64,000 nucleotides of DNA from Canna indica (lineage: Eukaryota > Streptophyta > Magnoliopsida > Zingiberales > Cannaceae), in NCBI GenBank assembly GCA_034359265.1, contig CP136895.1, positions 38,396,001-38,460,000 on the forward strand. The letters are read 5' to 3'. The notes below the pieces were generated by a model. The model worked only from the letters and a program-made list of their open reading frames with translations, was not told where the DNA came from and did no database searches. This document shows positions 31,602 to 42,494 of the stretch, piece after piece. Both the position numbers and the translations under genes were made by a program. Position 1 is the first letter of the stretch. Each line of letters begins with the position of its first letter.

Positions 31602-34035
31602 TGTTGAAGGGCAGAGTAAGGAAAAGTAAAATAGTGAAAGAGAGAAGAGAGGAAAAGAAATAAATCTAAAGTTTCATTGAATTGAGTGTTCAACCCCCTT
31701 ACATTCCAGAGTTCCACCTTTTTATATCCTAACCAATTACATTAGTCACACTTCAGTTACATCAACAATTACATTAGTTACTTTCTTCTTTCATTTCCCA
31801 TATTCGAATCTCCTATAAATTTTCAACTTTGGTGACTCTAATAATATTGGATTCCTAACATCACCCCGTCCTCCAAAGAAGGCAGGTCCTCAAGCCTAAA
31901 AGTAGGGAATGATTGTTGCAGTTCTCTTTATTTTGCCCACGAAGCATCTATTGGGAACAACCAGACCAATGAATGAAGTACTCCCATTGATCACCTATCC
32001 TTCTCTTATCCAAAATAGTCTTGGGTTGAAGATGTTGTTCTAACTCTATGATTCTGGGCAGCACGAGTTGTGTATATTTAGGGTTACCTAAAAACTTCTT
32101 TAAGAAAGAGACATGAAATTATACGTAGTGAATTTTAGAATCCTAAGGCAAGTCCAACTCATAAGCCATAGTTCCAATACGTCGTACAATCAAGAATGGT
32201 CCATAAAACCGTGGTGAAAGATTAGAAAATTGCCTCTTGCGCACAGAATGTTGTTTATACTGCTGCAATTCTAACAAGACCCAATCTCCTACTTGAAATT
32301 CCACTTCCCTTCTACCCGAATTATAAAAATCTTCATCCTCTCTTGGGCTTGTAACAATCTTTTCCTTATGACTACTAAAGTCTCATCCCTCTCTCGTAGG
32401 GCCTCATCAATCTCATCTAATTTGGTTGTCCCCTTCTCATTTGATAACAACTGAGGTGGAGGTCGTCTATAGACCACTTGAAAAGGTGTGGTGTGTAAAC
32501 CAGTATGGTAACTAGTATTGTAAGAAAATTGAACACACGATAGCTAAGAAACTCATTTCTTTGGATGATCACTGGTAAAGCACCTCAAATACATCTCCAC
32601 ACATTTGTTAACGACTTCTATTTGTACATGAGATTGAGGATGATAGGCCGAAGAGTATTTGATAGTGGTTCCACATAATTTGAATAACTCATACCAAAAT
32701 TTACTAGAGAACATTGGATCCCTATCACTCACAATAGACACAGGTTATTCATGGAGCTTAAACACATTATCAAAGAATCGCTTTGCAATAGTTGAAGTTG
32801 TATAAGGATGGGTGACAACTATAAAATGAGCATATTAAGATAATCTGTCAGCCACTACGAACAAAGCATTCTTACCATGTGAGGAAGGCAATCCTTATAT
32901 AAAATCCATAGATATGACAGTCCAGATGTGTTCAAAAATCAGCAATGGTTGTAATAACCCAGCCAGCTGCAAACATTCACTTTTATTCCGTTGGCAAACC
33001 TCACAAGCTGCTATGAATTTTTGTGTATCTTTCTTCATATCTTTCCAAAATAAATCATCCCTAAGTCTATGAAGAGTCTTTTGGTACCCTTCATGGTATG
33101 CATTATGAATGGCAGCCATAGTAATATGACAAAGAAAAGAGGAGGTTGGTAAGAAAAGTCTTCCTTTGTACCATAACAGATCATCGTGGAGCCTCCATCT
33201 GTCACTTAGTTCCCCCTTGCCACACTGTAATTTCATCTTTTGTATCTCAAGACTAACTAAAGTCTCTTCCTATATTTCCTCAAGCAACGAAAGTTTAGGA
33301 TGAGACATTGCTATACAGGAAGCAATCTCTTAAGTCCTCCTTGATAGTGCATCGACCACTACATTATGTCGGCCAACTTTATATTCTATATGGAATTCAT
33401 ACCCTAATAGCTTACTGGCCTATTTTTGTTGTTGCTCTGCCACCAATTTTTGCTCCAATAAGTAATTTAGGTTGAAATGATCTCTATTCTAATTGTAAAT
33501 GTCTTTCCCCAGTGAAAAGGTATCCAGTGCCTTGCTACCTTTACTAACCCCATTAATTCTTTCTCATAGGCTGGTATTTTTTGATATTATCGTGTCAAGA
33601 CCTTGCTTAAATAAGCAACTGGACCTTCTTCTTCATGCAACACGAGGCCAAATCCTGCAACACAAGCATCACATTTAATAATAAAAACTTTTGTGAAATC
33701 AGGTAGGCCTAATACTAGAGTGGTGGATAAAACAAGTTTAAGTTCTTCAAAGCTTGTATCTGCCCTCTCATGCCACTTGAAAGCATTCTTCCTCAACAAT
33801 GATGTTAATGGGGCAACAACTCTAGCAAAGTTCTTTATGAACCTCTTGTAGTAACCTGCCGGTCCTAAGAAATCAGCCTTGATGGTAGTTGGTTTAGGCC
33901 ACTATAAAATTGCCTCAACCTTTCCAATATCTGTCGAAACTCCTTCTTTCGAAATAGTATGCCCTAAATAAGATACTTGAGTTATGGAAATAGAATATTT
34001 TGAGTACTTAAGATGCAATTAATGCTGATGTAATA
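31602..34035 (-). mobile_element. Ty3/gypsy element (Reina-like chromovirus type), partial
   Basis: The minus strand carries the end of reverse transcriptase, RNase H, integrase and a short LTR. The LTR (31860 to about 31602) starts TGTTAGGAATCC, ends TTCAACA and has a TATAAAAAGG box near 31725. The stretch CTTTGGAGGACGGGGTGATG immediately before the LTR (31861-31880) is the usual lead-in to LTRs of this group. The 5' half of the element, upstream of 34035, is lost. Confidence 0.8.
32090..34035 (-). pseudogene. Gypsy pol remnants: reverse transcriptase end, RNase H, integrase
   Basis: From right to left: reverse-transcriptase C-terminus near 33990-33830 (SYLGHTISKEG, then WPKPTTIKADFLG); RNase H start at 33799-33587 (FKWHERADTSFEELK, VFIIKCDACVAGFG); the integrase zinc-binding and core start at 33236-32895 (AAIHNAYHEGYQKTLHRL, then CEVCQRNKSE, WTVISMDFI); integrase core at 32741-32553 (SDRDPMFSSKFWYELF, SSAYHPQSHVQIEVVN); and the downstream region (VYRRPPPQLL, AQERMK, then QHSVRKRQFSNLSPRFYGPF). 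Stops and frameshifts separate these pieces. The Asp of YHPQxDGQ is changed in YHPQSHVQ. Confidence 0.85.
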
Positions 34036-34039
34036 TACC

Positions 34040-34430
34040 AAATACAGGGAGCATAAGACAAGACCGCGCTTGGGGTAGCGAAGGATAGATGCGCCGCGCA
34101 GGATGAAGGTTGTTACTATTATGGGGCGGTGTTCTTGTTGTGAGATCGTGGAAATTCCTTCGTCGGATAGTTGTGGATAATCTGGACACAAAGAGACGTA
34201 GAAAAAAGGGAGAGTAATATTATTGAATAATTGTCAAATGATAGTATATCAGGTCCACCGAGCATGGTGCTCGGCCTACGCATGGTTATGCCTCATTAAA
34301 ACCTTCAAAGGAAAAACCTGGTGAGAAAAAAACTATAGTGAAGGAAAAAGAGTGCACCGACCACTTGTAGTTTAAGGGGATTGCTTAGCTGTAGTAGGCC
34401 CGCAAGGAGGCCATGTTCCATGTTCATGGA
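34040..34430 (-). repeat. Probable 3' LTR end of a Tat-type gypsy element
   Basis: Contains GCCTCATTAAAACCTTCAAA and GGAAAAACCTGGTGAGAAAA, a phrase family found in LTRs of plant Tat/Athila gypsy elements. It lies directly downstream (minus strand) of a Tat-type integrase remnant. Boundaries are not clear. Confidence 0.5.
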
Positions 34431-34434
34431 AGTT

Positions 34435-35095
34435 CTCGTTGAGAGAGTTCGGCGATTCTATAGGCTCTCTTTCCTATGTCTTTTGTGACCCTATATGGAC
34501 CTTCCCCTTCTGGGGCAAGTTTTCCTTCCCCGATGGGCTTCCTCTGGAGTTTGATCTTTCTCAGCACCAAATCTCCGTCCTTGAAATTTCTCGGTCTGAC
34601 ATGTTTGTCGTATTTTCAAGCTATTCTGAGCTTCATGGCTTCTTCTCTGACCCTAGCGAGCTCTTATTTTTCTTCGAGGAGATCGAGCTAGGCTTGTCAT
34701 GCTTTCGAGTTGTCTTGCTCATCAAAAGTTGTTCTCTTAAGGCTGGGCTCTGTGATCTCAACTGAGATCATGACCTCTGCTTCGAAGACAAGTCCATAAG
34801 GAGTTTCCTGGGTCGATGATTGGCCAGTTGTATTGTAATCCCATAGCACATCGGGCAGCTCTTCGGCCTAGTGTCCCTTGACTTTATTAGCAAGTTTCTT
34901 TTTTAGTCATGTCGGGATGACTTTGTTGGCCGTCTCAGTTAAGACATTAGTCTGCGAATTCTCCACTGAGGTGAAAAGCTGTTGGATGTTGAGGTCCGAG
35001 CAGAATTCCCTGAATCATTTTTCGATGAATTGCATGTCATTGTCGCTGATGATTTCGCGTGGTATGTCATATCTACAAATGATCTTCTTCCACGT
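34435..35095 (-). pseudogene. Tat-type gypsy integrase remnant
   Basis: The minus strand reads, with frameshifts and stops, as integrase: FTWKKIICRYDIPREIISDN, then FREFCSDLNIQQ, TSVENSQT, a degraded KGH-AEELPDVLWDY region and SSTQETPYGLVF with EAEVMISVEI. These are positions of the retroviral-type core and its C-terminal extension in plant gypsy elements. At 35095 it is joined to a copia reverse-transcriptase piece. Confidence 0.8.
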
Positions 35096-35710
35096 GAACT
35101 TCTTGATCTTAAAGCTAGCAAATGCTAAAAGCATCCTAATTGCTTCTAATCTAGCTACGGGAGCATATATATGTTTCATTATAGTCTATTCCTTCTTGTT
35201 GGTTGTACCCTTGTGCCACTAGCCTAGCTTTGTTTCTAATGACTAGTCCTTCTTCATCTAGTTTATTCCTAAATACCCACTTGGTTCCAATTATGGTTTG
35301 ATCACTAGATCTAGGCACTAAGTCTCATCCATTATTTCCATCAAATTGGTTGAATTCTTCTTGCATGGCTAATATCCAAAACTCATCTTCTATAGCTTCC
35401 TTAACATTTTTAGGCTCTACTTGAGAAACAAAAGCTACATATTGACATAATTTTTTAAGTTTAGAACATGTTACCACTCCCATTGAAGGCTCTCCAATGA
35501 CTTAGTCCATTGGATGATCTCTTACCAATCGGTATCCCTTGGGGAGAGGTGGTAGAGCTTCTTCTTCTTCATCTTCAACTTGAGGTTGACTTGAGGATGG
35601 AGGTTCTTCATGTTGGGTCTCCTCATTATCTTCATCCTCCACTTCCTTATCATGAAGTGTGAGATCCTCAAGCTCCTCACCTACATTCATAATTTTGACG
35701 ATAATTTTAA
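35096..35710 (-). pseudogene. Sirevirus-type copia reverse-transcriptase fragment
   Basis: The minus strand carries the linker and start of the copia reverse transcriptase: an acidic Ser/Pro-rich linker (35670-35540), LPKGYRLVRDHPMD, a stop, then [48 protein letters not shown] and [20 protein letters not shown], and after a frameshift [15 protein letters not shown]. This is the pattern of the Sirevirus/Maximus lineage, the likely source of pol functions for the gag-only elements in this window. It is truncated and broken. Confidence 0.85.
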
Positions 35711-36559
35711 ACTTCCTTATCATGAGCCGTTGCTGATAATTTTATATAGGTCGCAGATCGCGCCCGCCCCTTCTTCCTCCACTACTGCCGCCGCCTCCTC
35801 TTCCCGCCTCTCACCGCCGCTACCTACGCTGACGCCGCCGAGCTGCCGCTGCCGTCCGTCCTCGACCGCCGATTTCAGGTATTCCTCGCCGCCCGACCTT
35901 CTCTTCCCGTTGCGACCGACGGGAAATCTGACCAAAACCCTATTTTTAGGGTTTCGGCCGGCGGTGGACGACCGATGGCCGCCGCCGGAGCTTGTACAGT
36001 GTCCGAACACTGTACTCCGGCGCCGGAAATCATAGTTTTAGATTTATTTATTTGTTTGTTAATTAATTATTTAATTAATTGTTTAATTTGTTAGATTAAT
36101 TTTTAGGGTTTAGATTAATTTTTAGAGTTTATATTAATTTTTAGTTTAATTTAGTTAGATTAATATTTAATAATGGTAGGTTAATTATTTAAATTAATGA
36201 AAATGATGTAGATTAATATTAATTAATTAGTTAAAATATTGTTAATTAGTCCAAAGTTGTCCTCAGTGGACTCGCGTCGGAATTGTCCATTTTGGACGCG
36301 CACCGGAATTGTCGACTTCGGACGCGCGCCGGAATAGTTCATTTTGGACTCCCGCCGAAATCTTCTAATTTGGACTCGTGTCGGAATTGTCCAATATGGA
36401 CTCAAACTGACTCGAAACATTTAGAAAATAATCATCCATTCGACGAGTTGATATGTTTCACGTACGCATCGACGAGTCGGATATGATTTAGCAAAACCTT
36501 AGATCCGTTCGGGGATTGTATGTTCGTGTAAAAGAAGTAGATGATCTTTTATACGACGT

Positions 36560-36790
36560 ACAATTCTTGAATTATCCCTGATTGGACAATTTGGGAATAT
36601 AGTTATTTGTATTGCACTTACGTTTTTCTTTTAACCGTTAACTAATTATTCTAAATTTCGGCAGCATCTCTCTTGTTCTCTGATACGCGCTCAAATGATA
36701 TGCGTATTCGGAGAACTGTAGGGAGATATTGCCAAAATTTAGAATGAAGTTAGAGGTTAAAATAAGTACTTAGTGCAATATAAATAACAT
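36560..36790. repeat. Foldback upstream of TnpD, CACTA-D
   Basis: Inverted arms around CTGATACGCGCTCAAATGAT and GCGTATTCGGAGAACTG with flanking CTAAATTTCGGCAGCATCTC / GATATTGCCAAAATTTAG. It corresponds to the structure at 29108-29353, but with more mismatches. Confidence 0.75.
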
Positions 36791-36862
36791 AAATCCCAAA
36801 TGGAATAGGACAATCTCACCTAAAGGCATTAACCAAAGAAATTATCATTGATTGACAGAATC

Positions 36863-37830
36863 ATGTCGGCTGATCGAAGTTGGATGTACCGACGTCTTGA
36901 TCATGGAGCTTTAATGAATGAGTTTCGATTAGGCGTAACGTACTTCCTAAATTTTGCCTATTCGAATTGGAATTTCGTTAGCATCGGTGATCAAATCCGA
37001 TGTCCGTACCGCATTTGTTTGAATGGACGATTTTTAGATCGGGAGACTGTCACTCTGCATCTATATAACAAAGGATTTGCACCAAGATATTTTCTATGGA
37101 CTTGTCACGGGGAGTCACGTGAAGTCGGGACATCGAGTAATCCTGTTGTTCAGACATATGGTGAATCTTCCTCTGCTGGAGCTTCTCCATCTAGTCAATC
37201 TAATCCCTATAGAACTATGATACTTGATAGTCTTGGGGGTCAATTCCACCTGAATGATAATGTTGATCGGGCAGTTCTTCATACATCAGTCCCACCAGAT
37301 ACTACAGCGGTTGATATCACACAAGTACAAACTACGGTAGAGATTGAATTACCGAATAAAGAAGCTGCTGATGAACCTTTGTATGAGAATTGTCCTAAAT
37401 ACACTAGGTTTTCAGCAATGACACATCTCCTAAACATCAAGGTCGATTGTAATATCAGCGGGGTTGCGTATGATCGGATTGCATGATTGATTAATGGAAT
37501 GCTGCCTACTGATAACAAGTTTGAGCCAACTTTGTTCCGATAGCCTACTGTAAGACTAAAGGTAGAGGAAAAATTGATCTGATAGCAGGAGAAAATGAGC
37601 TGATACCTGATATGACAGATGGTTTTTATCAAGAAGATGATCCTCCTGTTGTAGATCGTATTATTCCAACACTCGAGGATGCAGACACAACGTCAATTCA
37701 ATTAGAAGTTGAATATGCTGATGATGACAATCATGAAATTGAGGAAGCTGGAGATGAAGAAGATGAAGAAGAGGAAGAAGAGGAAGAAGAGAAAGAATTC
37801 GAAGACTATTATTCAGATGATGAGGAATAA
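36863..37830 (+). pseudogene. TnpD, CACTA-D (central core deleted)
   Basis: The N-terminal domain starts MSADRSWMYRRL at 36863 and runs to a stop at 37486 (AYDRIA then TGA, where CACTA-C has a Gly codon). After the EPT of KFEPTF (about 37533) the sequence jumps through about 14 bases of filler (GTTCCGATAGCCTA) to the C-terminal KTKGRGKID region and the acidic tail ending YYSDDEE at 37830. About 700 residues, including every catalytic motif, are gone. A further in-frame loss removes the EFYEMLK stretch near 37368. Confidence 0.88.
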
Positions 37831-37905
37831 TTGTAAAGTATATATTTTATTAAATACATCTCTATTATTTATACAATAATCTGATTATATGTCTATTCGG
37901 TAGAA

Positions 37906-39626
37906 ATGTCTGGTCGTGGTTATCATCGCAGGAGAGCTTCGGAGTCTCCGATCGGTGAGACTCCAGCACTTACTCATGCTGTTGATCCTCCTGTTGCTGA
38001 TCCTTATGCCGATGATACTACCGAGGCTAGTACATCCAGACACAGGCGGCCACGTGGGCCGAACAGGTGGCAGCCTCCACCAGCCACAGAGTCACGTAGA
38101 TTTATTAGCGTGATTGGGGAGCGGTAATATATCATGAATTATGAATCATTACAAATTCATTATATCATAATATAATATTAAAATTTATTTTTGTTGTGCA
38201 GGTTCAAGCAAGAAGAAGTGCCGAGGAGCATTTCTTCTACTATTTGACGATACATGCACGGGGCATGGCCTACGTGGTCTCACGTGCCTAGCGAGCACGT
38301 TGTTGTTTCCATTTTTAGACAATTTCAAGATCACAATGGATCTACGAGAAGATCGTTTATTTACAACTACAACGGAATGGTATACAAAGTCAACAGATCT
38401 CAACCAATGATTAAATAGGATTTATGGCTACACAAACCGTTGAGGATAGTTCTAGATCTGGGCCAAGACGAACTACTGTAGGGAATTTATTGAAACCATT
38501 GAGGCACGTATTAGTTTTTTTTATGCATGCATGATGATTAATATTGGTACTGATATTATTATTCTGCAAGCTCGCTATACATGGGCTGAGGACCATAGGC
38601 CCTTCATTTATGTTGCCTGGGAGGCTATTTCTCGAGCAAGGTACAACGGGCAGCTGGGGCGGGGCAGGCTCGGTCCCAGGCGATGGCACGAGCTGGGACT
38701 ACTAACATCGCGAAGACTCGGGGATACAGCCCCGATTGTATTACTCCGGATATATGGGACCAGCTCATGGGAATATAGTCGACGGATCGATGGCAGGAGG
38801 TTTCTAGGAATACAGCTAGAAATCGCATGTCGGGGGGAGCAGCGCGTCACACCGGCGGCTCTATTGCATTTGTAGTGCACGCGAACCGTATGGTAAGTAT
38901 ACCTTTTAATTATATATTTTATTTATTACTATGTGTACTAATTAATGTATTATGTTTTGTAAATGTAGACAACGGTGTCGGATGACGGGACTGTCCAGCG
39001 ACCCTCCCCGATGGCGGTGTTTGAGCGGACTCACCGTCGAGCACATGGGACGGGGGAGTACATCGACAACCGCGCTGCATACATTATGGTAACTATATAT
39101 TTGTTTAAATTATTCATTATATATTTATAATTTAAGTTTTATGATAAATATTAAACAAAAAATCAAACTCGGGTAGGAGACCTACAGCCAGACGGTGGTG
39201 CAGCGCGGGGGCACCCCCGAGGACTTTGACGCAGCAACGTGGGTCGAGGCCGCAGGTGGTTGGGACCATGGCCGTGTATATGGCTTTGTAGATAGTGGTC
39301 ATGCGCGAGCTATGTTAGGGCCACTTGGGGCACCGACCCCTCCGGCCGCTGGTGAGCGGCCGTCCACCTCCAGATCCAGTTATGATTATAGTAGCAGAAT
39401 AAGGACTCTAGAGGACACGGTCGCGCGTCAGACTGAGATGATGGAGCGCCAGAGTCAGATGATGGCGGAGATGCATGCTATGCTACGCAACATATCAGGT
39501 CATCCCGAAGCAGGCATCTCTTCGGCATCATCTCATCCATCGTCCTCGAGTCAGTCCACGTCGGTGTACACTCAAGCACTCCAAACCCCGCCAAATAATC
39601 CAGGCCATCCTCCATTGTCATCGTGA
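37906..39626 (+). pseudogene. TnpA (plant transposase Ptta/En/Spm), CACTA-D
   Basis: Exon 1 at 37906-38123 is open. Exon 2 begins near 38202 but has an Arg-to-stop change (TTTGACG near 38246) and is then interrupted at about 38299-38503 by foreign sequence replacing the end of the exon. The GC donor (TGAG|GCACGT) survives near 38507. Exon 3 (38571 onward) has frameshifts; exon 4 starts near 38970. Exon 5 (about 39178-39626) is open, with VQRGGTPEDFDAATW and a Met/Gln-rich helix. Not functional. Confidence 0.85.
38299..38503. other. Foreign ~205-bp segment inside CACTA-D TnpA
   Basis: Between GCGAGCACGT and TGAGGCACG the other copies have about 25 bases (the end of exon 2). Here about 205 bases of unrelated, lower-GC sequence replace them. 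The origin was not recognised and no open frame spans it. Confidence 0.75.
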
Positions 39627-39899
39627 GATTTTTTTATATTGACTTTGTTACTAAGATATTATACTTGTTTAATTTATTTTGTTTGGATATTGATACTTCA
39701 ATTTTGCATTTGAATAGTTTTTATACTATTGTGGATAATTATAAATATAAATATAATTGTTTTGATGTATATCTTGGTGTATTTGTGATGTGTGAATGAA
39801 TGTGTATATGAGTGTATGGGTGTGTGAGTTATATATCAAATAATGTATCAATGTATTAATGGAAATTCGAAATTTTAATTTTTTTTCGTTTCTAGGTTC

Positions 39900-40272
39900 A
39901 CATCATCAGCAATGGCTTTCCCACGGCCGTCCGTGGGAAAGTCGTTGCTAAAAGTTTATCGAAAGCCGTTGCTGATGACCTACAACAACGGCTTAGCAAC
40001 GGTCTTTTACTAACGGCGTTGCTACGGACTCACCAGCCGTTGCTATTAATGTTTTCAGCAACGGCTCTATATCCGTGGCAAAATCGTTGCTGATAATATT
40101 ATTAGCAATGGCCCGAGCGGTCGTTGCTAAGCCGTTGCTAAGTTATCAGCAACGCGCTTTTCTGCCACGGCTCCGTTGCAACGGCCCTGCCGTTGCAAGC
40201 CATTGCTGATGGTTTTTAGCAACGGCCCAGCAACGGCTAGAGCCGTTGCTGATGCCCATTTTTCCAGTAGTG
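39900..40272 (+). repeat. 3' subterminal repeat array and terminus, CACTA-D
   Basis: AGCAACGG / CCGTTGCT motifs in both orientations, with the CCCACGGCCGTCCGTGGG palindrome near 39920, ending TTTTTCCAGTAGTG at 40272. Confidence 0.9.
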
Positions 40273-42481
40273 TGAGACTTGGAATCCAGATGCCCATGTT
40301 CTAAATGTCCCTAGTCGTAGGATCACCAATTAGGGGATTGGTGATTCCAGATAGACTAGTGCACTTGGTACATGCCCTATACAATAAGGGGTAGCTAATC
40401 TCAAAGTTACCTATGAACCATCATTAATGTACAAGTGCAGGTGCTCATTAGGGAATGAGTTCACTGAACAGACCTACACGAGGAACATAAAATGGAATCC
40501 TTACATGAGTGTCAATTGAATGTTCCTCTGGTGATAGTAGGTGCAAGCAGTCCTTGGACCTGAGGTTTCCATGGTTAACTTGTGAGTGACGACCCATTAA
40601 TTTGGTTCTATCCCTATGTGGCCCTCGGCGTCATGTGCCGGGTATTACTGGGCAAGGGGAAGCATTCATTGAGGTAGGTGAGCAACCAACATGGAATCAA
40701 TTACTCCTAGTGAGAGAAGATAATGTCCTATATGTCCCTGCAAGTGTTGACTGGGGAATCTCTGGCCAGAGTAGACATGAAAGTCAGGAAGATGTTTTTG
40801 ACGTTTTATTGAGACGACATCTTGGCGGGTGGAATACATATGAATCAGTATTAGAGTTTGACACTTCTTTCGTACCCTAGCCAGCTTCGGGACATTGTAA
40901 CTGAGGGATTTAGTTGTATGATAACTATCACCGAAGGGCATCCAATCCTTGTAGATTGAACCTCACGCTATCCAAGTAGTCAAGACACGTTGCTAGACGT
41001 CAATCTTGACTTGTGAGTGGAGTCTCTCATGACTACACTAAAGGGGTTTAGTGGAGGCTTGTAAGATTCGAATAAAAGTCATTCTATCGGATCCGACTCT
41101 CCGTTATGCACAACTCACTACTGGAATAGTGTGGGGCCCAATGGGTCACACATAATAGGCTAACCTCGTAATGAGCTTTATGAGATAGAGTTCGAATGTG
41201 GCACTATATGTCTACTAGCATGAACATGCTGCAACTCGATCACGGATCTCATTTACGGACATAATAGGAAAGGTGTTTCCTGTAGGAATGAATACTCGAG
41301 GAAGGAGTTCCTCGATAATCCTAATTTGTAGGGTAGCCCTATTTGGTAGGGTAACCCTAAAGTCGTAGGGTATGGCATACGATATTGTTTTTATGGTTGA
41401 TTAAACTTAATTATGAATTAAGTAATTAATTAACCATTAGACGGGGATTATGTTTAATTGAGAATTAAACATAATTACATGGAGGGAAAAAATTGATGTT
41501 TCCCGTGCACCTACAACTATTAATTAGGAATTAATTTATTTAGATAAATCATATATATTAATAGATAATTGATTTATTTGGATAAATCATGGTTCTATTA
41601 ATAAATAGGAGTTTGATTTATCTCATCCTTATTCTTTAGGTGATTGGTTTTAGAAGATAAATATAATTCATATTGATAGACATTTAATTTATGTAGATAA
41701 ATTAATATTCTATTTAATTGGTTTTTGATTTATTATGAATAAATTATAAAACCATTAAATATGAAATTAAATCAAAGAGGATGCAAACCCCGGATTTTTA
41801 AAATCCGGGATGAGTTCAAAATTGAACTCAAGTGGCCGGCCCCCTTATTCTCTCTTGTGGCCGCCCCTTTTAAATGGGTTGAAGGGTGGCCAATCCATTG
41901 GGATGAAAAAGAGAGAAAGGAATATATCAAGAGAGGAAAGATTGTGAATCGTGAGAAGGGTTCTTGTATGGAAGAGTTCCAAGAACTCTAAGTTCTTCTC
42001 CTTGGTGCCCGGCCTCCTCCTTCTTGATCCTCCCGTCTTCTCTTCTTGGGTGTGCCACAATCTTCATCTTCTTAAAGGAGCCCAAGAGGACAGCGAGGTA
42101 TCTTCGCCTCTTCTCTTTTGTTTCGGTGTTTTTTCATCATCTCTCCTTCCCTCTTTGGTGCCTGATTCTTGGTGGAAGGGTCGGCCTTGCCTTGGTAGAT
42201 TTCGGGATTGAGAAAGCTTCTCCATTGAGCCACAATGAGCCTCGATGTCCGCTACCCCTATTATTGCGAGGTGCTTGGTGTGGACTATCGTTGGAGGATG
42301 TGCACGTGTATGTCTCAAGACGCGGATAGGAGCAGCCATACCAACCGCGAGTTGAGGTATATCTTCTCCTTCTTCTCCTATGTTGAATTCCTTAATATTG
42401 CTAAAGTAGATCATTGTTTCCGGGATGGTTTGAATTTTTTAAATTGCTATTTCCCCTGCATTTCTTATTCCCACCCCAACA
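40273..42481 (+). repeat. 5' LTR of copia copy 2 (left end uncertain)
   Basis: The sequence ends CACCCCAACA at 42481, directly followed by TGGTATCAGAG (42483-42493), the primer-binding site for initiator methionine tRNA. It has no coding content and includes AT-rich TAATTGATTTATTTGG-like repeats (41560-41760). The left boundary is set by the CACTA-D terminus; since that transposon may have inserted into the LTR, the true start may be lost. It lies before the window in copy 1. Confidence 0.7.
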
Positions 42482-42482
42482 G

Positions 42483-42494
42483 TGGTATCAGAGT
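42483..42494 (+). other. Primer-binding site (tRNA-iMet type)
   Basis: TGGTATCAGAGT is complementary to the 3' end of plant initiator tRNA-Met and follows the LTR end by one base, as in most plant copia elements. Confidence 0.85.

Larger units (their letters stand above)
35724..40272 (+). mobile_element. CACTA (En/Spm) transposon D, 5' end missing, internally deleted
   Basis: Plus orientation. The 5' end keeps only the innermost subterminal motif (GAGCCGTTGCTGATAA at 35724). Then follow a GC-rich leader, about five diverged 26-base units (36257-36410), a foldback (about 36560-36790), TnpD with a large central deletion, TnpA with an insertion, the 3' subterminal array and an intact terminus TTTCCAGTAGTG ending at 40272. 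The missing 5' end prevents a test of the target duplication. Confidence 0.88.

Noticed and set aside
34439..35222. Plus-strand open frames over the gypsy/copia fragments
   Set aside because: The opposite strand encodes recognisable integrase and reverse-transcriptase motifs; the plus-strand frames are shadows.
40273..40300. Exact LTR start at 40273 (TGAGACTTGG)
   Set aside because: The LTR end CCAACA predicts a TGTTGG start, which is not here; the CACTA-D terminus sets this boundary, so the true start is unknown.
41110..41140. CACTACTGGAATAGTG resembling a CACTA terminus
   Set aside because: It lacks the adjacent AGCAACGG subterminal repeats and lies within the copia LTR, so it is a chance match.
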